From NCBI RefSeq assembly GCF_900115175.1, contig NZ_FOYV01000001.1, forward strand, positions 1,116,001 through 1,180,000: a DNA stretch of 64,000 nucleotides, given 5' to 3'. Both the position numbers and the translations under genes were made by a program. How positions within the stretch are numbered: position 1 is the stretch's first letter; each line of letters opens with the position of its first letter. Below, piece by piece: positions 12,328-20,219 of this stretch. Source of the stretch: Marinobacter gudaonensis (lineage in GTDB: Bacteria > Pseudomonadota > Gammaproteobacteria > Pseudomonadales > Oleiphilaceae). The notes below the pieces were generated by a model. The model had not been told where the DNA came from, made no database searches, and saw only the letters and a list, made by a program, of their open reading frames with translations.

Positions 12328-12960
12328 TCAGGCGGTAACGGGCTCGAATGAGGACGCCTTTTCAGACTCCTGTTCGCCGAGGCGTGACACGTCGCGATAG
12401 GCGTCACTGGCCGTGCGCGATACGCCCTTTTCGGTAGCAAGTTCGGCCTGGGCCTGAAGCATGAGCTGCATGGCCTGGGCGGCCACCGCGCGGTCTTGTC
12501 CGGAGGGCTCTGCGGGGGCAAGGGCCGCCGCGCGCACCACGCGCATCTTCTCGATCGTGGCCTGCGGGTCGCCCTGTACGGGCGCAACATCAATGGACAC
12601 CTCACCGCCCACTGCATACTGGGCACCGTCGGGACCGCGCTGATACGTGTAGGAAACAGACCCTGCGTATTGCCCGCCCACCGCCTGGTGCGCCGATTCA
12701 TGGGCACGCACTTCGCGGTCCCGGGCTTTCAGCTCGGACAGCTGCTTGAGTTCCTGTTCAGTGAGGCCGCGGGCATTATCGGCCGCCGAGCGACCGGCCC
12801 GGGAGGACAACTCCTGACGGGGATTCGAAGACTTTTCGGTTTGGGAACGCTGGTCGGCTGAACCGGGCGTCCCTGACGAACCCTGATCGCTCGCGGGAGC
12901 CGACCGGTTAACGATGACCGGGGCAGCCGAAGGAAAAGCTGGAGAAAGAGAGGGGATCAC
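12328..12960 (-). CDS. Putative HExxH metalloprotease, SprA-related/CJM1_0395 family
   Basis: The 210-aa product has a low-complexity, Ser/Pro-rich first 60 residues and then a conserved core: KARDREVRAHESAHQAVGGQYAG, followed by YQRGPDGAQYAVGGEVSIDV. HESAH fits the zinc-protease HExxH pattern, and the combination is typical of proteins annotated as SprA-related or CJM1_0395-family putative metalloproteases. Activity has not been established for the family as far as I know. The start is GTG 12960, with GAGG upstream. It follows a short flagellar-rod-like gene after 16 bp, so the two probably share a transcript. Confidence 0.8.
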   Translation of the reverse strand: MIPSLSPAFPSAAPVIVNRSAPASDQGSSGTPGSADQRSQTEKSSNPRQELSSRAGRSAADNARGLTEQELKQLSELKARDREVRAHESAHQAVGGQYAGSVSYTYQRGPDGAQYAVGGEVSIDVAPVQGDPQATIEKMRVVRAAALAPAEPSGQDRAVAAQAMQLMLQAQAELATEKGVSRTASDAYRDVSRLGEQESEKASSFEPVTA

Positions 12961-12976
12961 CGTTTGCGGCCTCGAA

Positions 12977-13222
12977 TCAGGCCATGATATCCAGCAGGGT
13001 GCCGAGGGTTTCGTCGGCAGTCTTCACCACCTGGGCGGAAGCTTCCACGCTCCGCTCATAGATTTTCAGGTCGACAATTGGCTCGATGAGGTTGCCAGCG
13101 CCTTCTGCCGTGCCTTGGGGGCCGTCAACACCACCACGGGCAATTTTCCGGGCAGCATTCTCCATACCGACCATGCCGTCCTGGATACCCTGGATACCGA
13201 TGGAGAGTGTATTACCGATCAT
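12977..13222 (-). CDS. Short flagellar rod/hook-like protein
   Basis: The 81-aa product looks like the two ends of a flagellar rod or hook protein joined together. It begins with an IGNTLSIGIQGIQDGM helix and ends with a segment close to the Flg_bbr C-terminal motif (DLKIYERSVEASAQVVKTADETLGTLLDI). The middle that forms the exposed domain in FlgC/FlgG is nearly absent. Similar tiny proteins occur in pseudomonads without an assigned function. ATG 13222 has a GGGGTGG ribosome site; a GTG 9 nt earlier is less likely. No other flagellar gene adjoins it; motAB lie 27 kb away. Confidence 0.65.
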   Translation of the reverse strand: MIGNTLSIGIQGIQDGMVGMENAARKIARGGVDGPQGTAEGAGNLIEPIVDLKIYERSVEASAQVVKTADETLGTLLDIMA

Positions 13223-13273
13223 GACAGCCACCCCGAATGACCATTAATTGACACAATTAAGCCACAACTCTGG

Positions 13274-13966
13274 TCAATTTTCAAACAGACCATCGATGTT
13301 GAGATACTTGGCCAGCACCTGCGGACCTCCGTTCTCCATCCAGGGCAGAATACCGAGGCATGGCGCGCCCAGATGGTTGACCAGATAGTTGAGCGTGTCC
13401 TGCTCGCAGGCCATGGGATCGGGCTCACTTCGGTTGGCCACCCAGCCGGCCAGAGCTAGACCGTCATTGCGGATGGCTTCGGCGCTCAACAGCGCATGAT
13501 TGATGCAACCCAGCTTCAGGGAAACCACCAGGATAACCGGCATATTCAGAAGTTTGGGAAATGCCGCGTAGGTCTCACGGTCGTTCAGGGGTACCCGCCA
13601 GCCGCCGGCACCCTCCACCAGCAGCAGATCCGCCGGTCGGATCTGCAATCCCCGGCAGTAGCCCACAAGGCGGTCGGCGGTGATATGACGCCCGGCCTGC
13701 TCGGCCGCCACGTGAGGCGCGATCGCAGGTTCAAGGGCTACCGGATTGATCAGTTCGTAGGCGAGCGGTTCCGAGACGGCATCCTGAAGCATCAGCGCGT
13801 CCTCGTTACGTAGACCCTCCGGGGTGCGTTCACAGCCCGACGCAATCGGTTTCATGGCAAGCGTGCGCTTACCCATGCCCCTTGCGGCATGAAGGATGGC
13901 TGCCGACACCATGGTTTTGCCAACGCCCGTGTCCGTCCCCGTCACAAAATAGGATTTCTTTGCCAT
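13274..13966 (-). CDS. bioD: Dethiobiotin synthetase
   Basis: BioD closes the ureido ring of dethiobiotin from diaminopelargonic acid, CO2 and ATP, the penultimate step of biotin synthesis. The 230-aa protein begins MAKKSYFVTGTDTGVGKT, whose P-loop (residues 10-18) is diagnostic. MKPIASG and VEGAGGWRVPL, the substrate and nucleotide segments, follow. The longer in-frame extension upstream overlaps bioC and is discarded; ATG 13966 fits the family N-terminus. It is the last gene of the leftward bioB-F-H-C-D cluster, 55 bp after bioC. Confidence 0.95.
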   Translation of the reverse strand: MAKKSYFVTGTDTGVGKTMVSAAILHAARGMGKRTLAMKPIASGCERTPEGLRNEDALMLQDAVSEPLAYELINPVALEPAIAPHVAAEQAGRHITADRLVGYCRGLQIRPADLLLVEGAGGWRVPLNDRETYAAFPKLLNMPVILVVSLKLGCINHALLSAEAIRNDGLALAGWVANRSEPDPMACEQDTLNYLVNHLGAPCLGILPWMENGGPQVLAKYLNIDGLFEN

Positions 13967-14021
13967 GTCCAACCCTGCCCTTACCTTCCAGAAACCTTCC
14001 CGCCACCTGCTTGCGGGGGCA

Positions 14022-14852
14022 CTATCTATGTTTACGCCAATAAATCCAGGCCGCCTCGTAGCTCGCCATGACCGTGCCGTCCGCTTCTCTGGGGTAGGCA
14101 CCGCACATGGCCCGCAACCGCCCCGGACCGGTCACGGCCGTGCGCCGTCCCGCCCCACGAAATCCGGCACCAAGATGCCGGAGCTCCGCAGCGAGGGCCA
14201 TTGGAGAGGCATAGGGCAGACGTATGGTGCGGGTCGCAAGGTCAGCGCCGGGTAACTGGTTTTCAACCTTTGCCTGCAAGTCACTGGCGGTTTCAAACCG
14301 GTTTACATGCTGATGCCCGGGATCTGCCGTCTGCCAGGCAGATTTCAGCTCGGCGAGCGTACCATCCAGCAGCGTGGACATCACCAGCCATCCGCCCGGG
14401 CGGAGAACCCTTCGACATTCCCTCAGCACCGCGCGGGGGTCATCACACCACTGAATCATCAGGTTACTGAACACCAGATCCTGACTGCCAGTGGCAACCG
14501 GCAAATGCTCGGCGTCAGCCACCAGCCAGTCTATAGTGCCTTCACTGCTTGTGGACGCCTGCCGAATCATACCAGGCGACAGGTCAATGCCGGTGATTTC
14601 TGCCGAGGGCTGCAGGGACTGCAGTTTGCGGGTGAACCAGCCGGTTCCGCATCCGAGGTCCAGGACCTGTCCCTCGGCAAGATCTAGTTCTGCTGCCTGA
14701 AGCTTCTGCAGCATCGAATTGCCCATGAATCGCTGGAGGCGCGAGGCACTCTCATAGGTGCCGCTGGCGTTGCCAAAGCCCCGGGCAATATCCGTCTTTC
14801 GGGTCCGGGAGGCGCCCAGACGGGTTTCGATCGGTTCACTCATGATGCCCAT
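14022..14852 (-). CDS. bioC: Malonyl-ACP O-methyltransferase
   Basis: BioC methylates malonyl-ACP with S-adenosylmethionine so that the fatty-acid machinery can build pimeloyl-ACP. The 276-aa protein has the class I methyltransferase SAM motif VLDLGCGTG at 63-71 and the family N-terminal region KTDIARGFGNASGTYESAS. ATG 14852 has an excellent GGAGGAGG 7 nt upstream and overlaps bioH by 13 bases. The alternative ATG at 14843 forms an ATGA overlap with the bioH stop. Either way translation is coupled to bioH, the esterase that acts after BioC in the pathway. Confidence 0.93.
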   Translation of the reverse strand: MGIMSEPIETRLGASRTRKTDIARGFGNASGTYESASRLQRFMGNSMLQKLQAAELDLAEGQVLDLGCGTGWFTRKLQSLQPSAEITGIDLSPGMIRQASTSSEGTIDWLVADAEHLPVATGSQDLVFSNLMIQWCDDPRAVLRECRRVLRPGGWLVMSTLLDGTLAELKSAWQTADPGHQHVNRFETASDLQAKVENQLPGADLATRTIRLPYASPMALAAELRHLGAGFRGAGRRTAVTGPGRLRAMCGAYPREADGTVMASYEAAWIYWRKHR

Positions 14853-15595
14853 ACCGGCGCCTCCTCCGACAACAGGAAAGCCTGAATGGCGCTCCAGCAG
14901 TCAGACGCCGAGCAGCCGCCAGGCCAGTGGGCCATACCGGGTATAACGGCCGTACGGCCATGGATGCCAGCATCCCGTCCTTCCGCCCAGGGCCTGACCA
15001 CGGCATCTCTCCCGCCCAGGACATGCAGGACGGGCACCGGTGCCGATCGCCAGATATCGCGCTGATCCTGGGCCACAAGCCAGTCCAGGCTGCTGGCAAG
15101 CAGCGACCGGGAGACCTGCGGTCCAGACTCCAGCCAGGGCTTCAGGTTTTGCCGCTCCAGACGCTCTTCAATCGCCCCGTTGATCATCAGCAACAGAAAA
15201 TGCAGCCAATACCGATCGGGATCCCGCTTGATTCCCCGGCAGAAGGCCCGGAAATCCCCGGCAGGCATCCCCGTCGGCCAGTCATCATCTGCCACGAACC
15301 GAGGAAAACCGCCCAGGGTGATGACGGAGGATACCGAACCGGTCTGTCGCGCTGCGGCGTCCATTGCCACCTGGCTGCCCAGGGACCACCCCATCCAGAC
15401 CGAAGGCTGAGGGTAAAGCGACAACAGCTCATCGGTTACCTCGGATAACGAGTGGCAACGGGAGAGGAGGTCGTCATCCAGCGATACGGGCACCACCTCT
15501 CCCGGCCAGAAGCCGTAAAGGGCCGACAGCATCTGCACCGGAACTCCCCAGCCTCCAACCACAATCAGTCGCGGGCACACCCGGGCAGAACTCAT
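14840..15595 (-). CDS. bioH: Pimeloyl-ACP methyl ester esterase (BioH-type)
   Basis: This alpha/beta hydrolase removes the methyl group added by BioC, releasing pimeloyl-ACP. It is 251 aa (E. coli BioH 256). The nucleophile elbow is GWSLGS with Ser71; the likely acid is the Asp in GGRDAVV and the base the His in GMAHWPGG. ATG 15595 overlaps the bioF stop as ATGA. A GGAGG lies unusually close, one base before the ATG, so initiation may depend on ribosomes arriving from bioF. Sequence divergence in this esterase group is high; the position between bioF and bioC makes the role secure. Confidence 0.88.
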   Translation of the reverse strand: MSSARVCPRLIVVGGWGVPVQMLSALYGFWPGEVVPVSLDDDLLSRCHSLSEVTDELLSLYPQPSVWMGWSLGSQVAMDAAARQTGSVSSVITLGGFPRFVADDDWPTGMPAGDFRAFCRGIKRDPDRYWLHFLLLMINGAIEERLERQNLKPWLESGPQVSRSLLASSLDWLVAQDQRDIWRSAPVPVLHVLGGRDAVVRPWAEGRDAGIHGRTAVIPGMAHWPGGCSASDCWSAIQAFLLSEEAPVWAS

Positions 15596-16767
15596 ACCTC
15601 CGCGCCCTCCTGAGTCAGCAACTCGCGGCAACTCGACAAGGCGCCCAGCAATTGCTCCAGGTCTTCCATGGTATGGGCGGCACTGAAGGTAACCCGTAAA
15701 CGCGCCTCACCATCCGGGACGGTTGGGGGCCGAATCGCCGACACCAGCAATCCCCTGGCTTCCAGCGCTTGACTCAGGGCAAGGGCTTGGTGATTGCCGC
15801 CCACCATAATAGGCTGGATCGGCGTTCTGGAGGGCATCAGTTCGTAGCCCATGGCGGTCGCCTCAGCACGAAAACGGTCAACCAGTGCCATGACATGGGC
15901 ACGGCGGGCGTCGTCCCGCTCAATCAGATCGATACTGGCAACGGTCGCCCTCGCAAGAGCCGGCGGCATCGCCGTCGTGTAGATGTAAGTGCGGGCCTTC
16001 TGCACCAGGTAATCCATCAGCAGTTCCGGCCCCGCCACAAACGCACCGCTGGTGCCCACGGCTTTACCCAGAGTGCCAATCAGAACAGGAACATCCTGCT
16101 CCGACAAACCCGCCTCCATCGCACTGCCCATGCCGTGGGGCCCGAGCACACCAATTCCGTGCGCATCGTCCACCGCCAGCAGAGCATCATGGGCGCGACA
16201 CACCCGGGCCAGCTCCACCAACGGGGCAATATCGCCATCCATGCTAAACACCCCGTCGGTAACCACCAGCTTGTGGCCCGACGTCTCCGCCAGCATCGCC
16301 TCCAACGCCACTACGTCACCATGGGCATAACGCCGCACACGGGCACGGCTAAGAATGCAGCCGTCAATGATCGAGGCATGATTCAGCCGATCGGAAAAAA
16401 TCGTATCGCCGCGGCCGGCCAGGGCAGAAATCACACCCAGGTTGGCCATATAACCGGTAGAGAAAAACAGCGCCGAACTGCGCCCGGTGAATCGAGCCAG
16501 TCTCTGTTCCAGCTCGTGGTGAGCCTCGTGATGACCGCAAATCAGATGGGAGGCCGCGCCCCCCAGGCCGGTATCCGGCAGCGCATTACGAAGCGCGTCC
16601 AGGTTGCCCGAATGACTGGCAAGGCCGAGATAATCGTTACTGCAGAACGACAGCAACGGCTTGCCGTCCGACACCAAGGCAGGCTGCTGTGGTCCGGAAA
16701 TCAACCGCCGGGTACGGTACAGGCCGGCCTGTTTACGCTGTTCGAGTTCTGAAGCAAAGTCCCGCAC
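15592..16767 (-). CDS. bioF: 8-amino-7-oxononanoate synthase
   Basis: BioF is a PLP enzyme that condenses pimeloyl-ACP with alanine. Using GTG 16767 the product is 391 aa, the family length; AGGTG lies about 6 nt before this GTG, and VRDFASELEQRKQAGLYR matches the usual N-terminus. A longer in-frame reading to 16863 would translate palindromic repeat C and is rejected. The cofactor lysine is Lys235 in GTLGKAVGTSG; DDAHGIG and FCSNDYLGLA are further signatures. It is separated from bioB by 164 bp that hold the repeat element, and is coupled to bioH downstream. Confidence 0.94.
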   Translation of the reverse strand: MRDFASELEQRKQAGLYRTRRLISGPQQPALVSDGKPLLSFCSNDYLGLASHSGNLDALRNALPDTGLGGAASHLICGHHEAHHELEQRLARFTGRSSALFFSTGYMANLGVISALAGRGDTIFSDRLNHASIIDGCILSRARVRRYAHGDVVALEAMLAETSGHKLVVTDGVFSMDGDIAPLVELARVCRAHDALLAVDDAHGIGVLGPHGMGSAMEAGLSEQDVPVLIGTLGKAVGTSGAFVAGPELLMDYLVQKARTYIYTTAMPPALARATVASIDLIERDDARRAHVMALVDRFRAEATAMGYELMPSRTPIQPIMVGGNHQALALSQALEARGLLVSAIRPPTVPDGEARLRVTFSAAHTMEDLEQLLGALSSCRELLTQEGAEV

Positions 16768-16798
16768 GGTGCACCTGGAAATCAATTCATAGGCCCGG

Positions 16799-16908
16799 GC
16801 GACAAGCGGGTAAGGCTCCCCGGGATTGTAGAGGGCCAGGGACGGCCCGAAACAAGCGCACATGGATGTGCTCGTAGCGTATCCCGGGGAGCCTTACCCG
16901 CTTGTCGC
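16799..16908 (-). repeat. Dispersed palindromic element, copy C (between bioB and bioF)
   Basis: Arms 16799-16826 and 16881-16908 are perfect 28-bp inverted repeats around a 54-nt core. On the minus strand the core contains CGCTACGAGCACATCC and TGTGCGCTTG, nearly identical to copies D and E. Two inner hairpins are visible: GCACA/TGTGC and GGGCC/GGCCC. It lies inside the bio operon between the bioB stop and the bioF start, so the operon mRNA would carry the whole fold. Confidence 0.92.
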
Positions 16909-16931
16909 TTCCCCGAGACCGGTGAAACCTT

Positions 16932-17990
16932 CTAGGCGGATTCTCGAGTCGCGTCATAGAACATATGGCGAGTCGCCTCATACTCCACCGCTTCGGCAAT
17001 CGCCTCCTCTTCCTGCTCCTCTGAGGCACACTGCTCCCGCTGCTCCGGCCGGATACCCAGCCGCTTGAACAGCAGCATGTCGGCATCCGCTTCCGGGTTG
17101 GCGGTAGTGAGCAATTTCTCGCCGTAGAAAATGGAGTTGGCGCCGGCCATGAAACACAATGCCTGCATCTGCTCGTTCATGTTCTCTCGACCCGCCGAAA
17201 GGCGAACGTGGGACGCCGGCATCATGATCCGCGCCACAGCGATGATACGGATGAACTCGAACGGATCCAGATCCTCCACATTCTCCATGGGAGTTCCCTT
17301 CACTTTCACGAGCATGTTCACAGGCACGCTCTCGGGGTGGTGCGGAAGATTCGCCAGCTGCACCAGAAGGCCAACACGATCGTCCTCGTCTTCACCCATA
17401 CCCATGATGCCGCCACAGCAAACCTTCATGCCGGCCTTGCGAACGTTGTCCAGTGTGTCCAGACGATCCTGGTAGGTTCGAGTGGTAATAATATGACTGT
17501 AATACTTCTCGGAGGTATCCAGGTTGTGGTTGTAGTAATCCAGGCCGGCCTCGGCCAGTTCAACCGCCTGCTCTTCCTTCAGCATGCCCAGGGTCATGCA
17601 GGTTTCCAGGCCGAGTGACTTGACCTGCTTTACCATATCCAGGACATAGGGCATGTCTTTCTTCGAGGGGCTACGCCAGGCCGCGCCCATGCAAAACCGG
17701 GAGGCGCCTTTCTCTTTGGCGGCGCGGGCCTCTGCCACCACCTTTTCGATTTCCAGCAGCTTCTCTTTCTCAAGGCCGGTGTTGTAATGACCACTCTGGG
17801 GGCAATACTTGCAATCCTCGGGGCAGGCGCCGGTCTTGATCGACAACAGGGTGCTCACCTGCACCTCGTTCGGATCGAAGTGCTGCCGGTGCACGGTCTG
17901 GGCACGGAACAGAAGGTCATTGAAAGGGAGCTCGAAAAGCTCGCGGGCTTCTTGCAGTGTCCAGTCGTGGCGGAGTTCTGTCGCGGTCAT
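16932..17990 (-). CDS. bioB: Biotin synthase
   Basis: BioB is the radical-SAM enzyme that inserts sulfur into dethiobiotin. The 352-aa protein has the CxxxCxxC cluster motif at Cys56, Cys60 and Cys63 ([11 protein letters not shown]), and the conserved segments [19 protein letters not shown] and VRLSAGR. It is the first gene of the leftward bio cluster. The promoter region just upstream contains two BirA-type operators, so repression by biotinyl-BirA is expected. bioA is not in this window. Confidence 0.97.
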   Translation of the reverse strand: MTATELRHDWTLQEARELFELPFNDLLFRAQTVHRQHFDPNEVQVSTLLSIKTGACPEDCKYCPQSGHYNTGLEKEKLLEIEKVVAEARAAKEKGASRFCMGAAWRSPSKKDMPYVLDMVKQVKSLGLETCMTLGMLKEEQAVELAEAGLDYYNHNLDTSEKYYSHIITTRTYQDRLDTLDNVRKAGMKVCCGGIMGMGEDEDDRVGLLVQLANLPHHPESVPVNMLVKVKGTPMENVEDLDPFEFIRIIAVARIMMPASHVRLSAGRENMNEQMQALCFMAGANSIFYGEKLLTTANPEADADMLLFKRLGIRPEQREQCASEEQEEEAIAEAVEYEATRHMFYDATRESA

Positions 17991-18000
17991 AAGAAAGTCC

Positions 18001-18030
18001 TGTTAACCTGTCCCGGTCTCTGGGTTTACG
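18001..18030. promoter_or_regulatory. bioO: BirA-type operator, site 1
   Basis: TGTTAACC (18001-18008), 14 bases and GGTTTACG (18023-18030) match the known bacterial biotin operator plan, TTGTAAACC-N14/16-GGTTTACAA. It sits 10 to 40 bp upstream of the bioB start and just downstream of the predicted bioB transcription start, where bound BirA would block elongation. Confidence 0.75.
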
Positions 18031-18031
18031 G

Positions 18032-18775
18032 ATGAATGAGATGATAAAGGGACTGAACTGGCTGTCAACCTTCATGGAGCGAAAGGTTAACAGCGTTAAA
18101 CACGGCGGCCTCTGTGTTGCCTGCCTTTCCTCCAATGCTTTCAATGGTTTATGCGACCCTTGCCGGGGCGACCTGCCGGTTAACCATTGGCATTGCCGCT
18201 GCTGTGCCCTGCCCCTGGCGTTCCCGTCGTCAGAGTTGCTTTGCGGGGACTGCCTCAAAAACCCACCACCTTTTGATATTGCCCTTGTGCCCTGGCGTTA
18301 CCAGTACCCCGTGGACGGCATGATCGGTCGTTACAAGTACAACGGGCAGCGCAAGTTCGGCCGGCCGTTGATGGAAGACTTCGCCGGGATTGCGGAGCAG
18401 GCACTGGCCTGCAGACGCCTGGTGCGGCCCGAGCTGCTGATTCCGGCGCCCATGGACGCCCGGCGACGCCGGAAGCGAGGCTTCAATCAGGCTCAGGACA
18501 TTGCCGAAACCCTGGGCAGATACCTGAGCATTCCGGTTGCCAGCGATACGGTTCGGCGTGTTCGGCAGGTGCGGGCCCAGCAGGAGCTGAACCGGGAGGC
18601 GCGGTTGGCGAATCTTCGGGGGGTATTCGAGGTGGTGTCGGAGGTGCCGGAGCGGGTGGCTATCGTGGATGATGTGGTGACGACGGGGGCGACGGTTCGG
18701 GTGTTGGCGTCGGTGTTGCGGGAGGCGGGGGCGCGGGAGATTCAGGTGTGGGCTTTGGCTCGGACACCCGGGTAG
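18032..18775 (+). CDS. comF: ComF-family phosphoribosyltransferase-like protein
   Basis: The product is 247 aa from ATG 18032. Paired cysteines near the N-terminus (CVAC..CDPC and CRCC..CGDC) look like the zinc-binding part of ComF/GntX proteins. A phosphoribosyltransferase fold follows, with the PRPP loop VAIVDDVVTTGATV and the family signature RKRGFNQAQDIAETLG. ComF homologues are needed for DNA uptake in naturally competent bacteria; GntX in E. coli sits next to bioH. The start is uncertain: 18032 lies immediately after BirA site 1 with a weak ribosome site, and ATG 18074 falls inside BirA site 2. comF may therefore respond to biotin status, or its promoter may lie within bioB. Confidence 0.9.
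   Translation: MNEMIKGLNWLSTFMERKVNSVKHGGLCVACLSSNAFNGLCDPCRGDLPVNHWHCRCCALPLAFPSSELLCGDCLKNPPPFDIALVPWRYQYPVDGMIGRYKYNGQRKFGRPLMEDFAGIAEQALACRRLVRPELLIPAPMDARRRRKRGFNQAQDIAETLGRYLSIPVASDTVRRVRQVRAQQELNREARLANLRGVFEVVSEVPERVAIVDDVVTTGATVRVLASVLREAGAREIQVWALARTPG
18041..18068 (-). promoter_or_regulatory. Predicted bioB promoter
   Basis: On the minus strand TTGACA (18068-18063) and TATCAT (18046-18041) are separated by 16 bp: a perfect -35 and a five-of-six -10. The -35 lies within BirA site 2. Transcription would start near 18034, giving a leader of about 45 nt. Confidence 0.65.
18063..18092. promoter_or_regulatory. bioO: BirA-type operator, site 2
   Basis: TGTCAACC (18063-18070), 14 bases and GGTTAACA (18085-18092) form a second biotin-operator palindrome with only one mismatch between half-sites. 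It covers the -35 of the predicted bioB promoter, and its centre is exactly 62 bp from that of site 1. It lies inside the 5' end of the comF reading frame. Confidence 0.75.
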
Positions 18776-18836
18776 CCACCATTCAGTAAGCCTCAAACTC
18801 TGAGCACGTTGTTCCTCCATACTCCGAGCAAGCACC

Positions 18837-18936
18837 GGTCTGGCAGCCTCCTCCGGGATACGCTACGAGCACATCCCTGTGCGCTTGTTTCGGGCCATCC
18901 ATGGCCCTCTACAATCCCGGAGGAGGCTGCCAGACC
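18837..18936 (+). repeat. Dispersed palindromic element, copy D
   Basis: Arms 18837-18859 and 18914-18936 are perfect 23-bp inverted repeats around a 54-nt core. The core has CGCTACGAGCACATCC, TGTGCGCTTG and a GGGCC/GGCCC hairpin with loop ATCCAT. It differs from copy C at only a few core positions, while the outer arms are unrelated. It lies in the convergent gap between comF and the FAD oxidoreductase gene. Confidence 0.92.
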
Positions 18937-18954
18937 AGCGCCCAAAATTCTGTG

Positions 18955-20073
18955 TTAGTTTCCCCGCAGCCGTTCCCTCACCATGTCTGCGATAGCCAGG
19001 CACGATGTCAGTCCCGGCGATTCGATCCCGAACAGATTCACCAACCCGGGAACGCCGTGTTCTTCCGGGCCATCAATCCGGAAGTCTGCAAAACCGTCCT
19101 CAGGCCCCGCCAGTTTGGGGCGTATGCCGGCGTAGGCCGGTTGCAGACGGGAGGCGTCCAGGTCGGGCCACCATTGGCGGATGCCGTTTGCGAAGGCTTC
19201 CATTCGCAGGGGGTCGACGGTGTAGTCTTCCTTGTCGATCCACTCCACGTCCGGGCCGAAGCGGGCCTGGCCGGCCAGGTCGAGGGTCAGGTGAACGCCC
19301 AGGCCGCCGGGTTCAGGGACCGGGTAGATCAGGGTGTTGAATGGGGTGCGACCGCTGTAGCTGAAGTAGACACCGCGGGCGAGCCATTGCCGGGGTTTCG
19401 CACTGTCTGGCAAGCCGTTCCAGGCCTGAGCCAGGGGAACGGCGCCCAGGCCGGCGGCGTTGATGACGGTTGTGGCTTTGAGTGCCAGCGGGGTTTCGCC
19501 GCCGATCTTCAGGCGGTGGCCTTTGGTGTCGGATTCGGCGGCGATCACCGGGGAACGGTAGGCCACTTGCCCACCGGCGTCCTCAAGTTCACCGAGCAGG
19601 GAAAGCATCAAGCCGTGGCTGTCGACGATGCCGGTTTCCGACGACCAGAGTCCGGAACTGGCGCTTGAGTCAGGGAGCTCTTCTTTCAGGCGCTGCGCAG
19701 GAATCAGGGCCAGCTCCACGCCGTTGGCCGCTGCTGCGGCCTGTATGTCAAGGAGTCTGGCGTCCTGTGCCTCACCAGTGGCCACAATCCATTTACCGCA
19801 TTTCTGGTGGCGAATCTGATGACTCTGGCAGTACTCGTACAACCTCTGGCGACCGTCCACGCACAACCGGGCTTTCAGAGAGCCTGCCGGGTAATAGATG
19901 CCGGCATGGATGACTTCGCTGTTGCGGGAGGAAATGCCCTCGCCGAAGCGACTCGCACTTTCGAGCACAATCACCTCCCGCCCCTCTCTGGCGAGCCCCC
20001 GGGCCACGGCCAGGCCGATAACGCCGGCGCCGATCACCACCGTTTCTGTTTCCAGCACGTCCTCTGTCACCAA
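18955..20073 (-). CDS. FAD-dependent oxidoreductase of the L-2-hydroxyglutarate oxidase type
   Basis: The 372-aa protein begins with an FAD-binding Rossmann motif, VVIGAGVIGLAVARGLAREGREVIVLE (key glycines at about 16, 18, 21). It belongs to the D-amino-acid oxidase superfamily. SSRNSEVIHAGIYYP and the C-terminal GIRPKLAGP and IESPGLTSCLAIA closely resemble L-2-hydroxyglutarate oxidase (LhgO/L2HGDH). Oxidation of L-2-hydroxyglutarate or a related 2-hydroxyacid is likely but not provable here. Initiation is at TTG 20073 or GTG 20070; an AGAGG precedes both and there is no ATG. It faces comF, with repeat D between. Confidence 0.85.
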   Translation of the reverse strand: MVTEDVLETETVVIGAGVIGLAVARGLAREGREVIVLESASRFGEGISSRNSEVIHAGIYYPAGSLKARLCVDGRQRLYEYCQSHQIRHQKCGKWIVATGEAQDARLLDIQAAAAANGVELALIPAQRLKEELPDSSASSGLWSSETGIVDSHGLMLSLLGELEDAGGQVAYRSPVIAAESDTKGHRLKIGGETPLALKATTVINAAGLGAVPLAQAWNGLPDSAKPRQWLARGVYFSYSGRTPFNTLIYPVPEPGGLGVHLTLDLAGQARFGPDVEWIDKEDYTVDPLRMEAFANGIRQWWPDLDASRLQPAYAGIRPKLAGPEDGFADFRIDGPEEHGVPGLVNLFGIESPGLTSCLAIADMVRERLRGN

Positions 20074-20180
20074 TTGCTGCCCTCTCCCAATGTTCTGCGC
20101 GATAAGCTTACCGTATCTTTCAATTGCCGCGAAAACCGGCGTGCGTGGGTCGGGCAGATTACTCGGGCAGTCATACCGGT

Positions 20181-20186
20181 TATAAT
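20181..20186 (+). promoter_or_regulatory. Possible -10 box for the gene at 20220
   Basis: A consensus TATAAT lies 34 bp before the start codon, but no good -35 is present at 16-18 bp, so this is a weak prediction. Confidence 0.3.
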
Positions 20187-20219
20187 TGGCGCCGGTACGC
20201 AGTGCATGGAGCCCGGGTA

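Noticed and set aside
16768..16863. N-terminal extension of bioF
   Set aside because: It translates palindromic repeat C, lies outside the family length, and GTG 16767 has a ribosome site and a conserved N-terminus.
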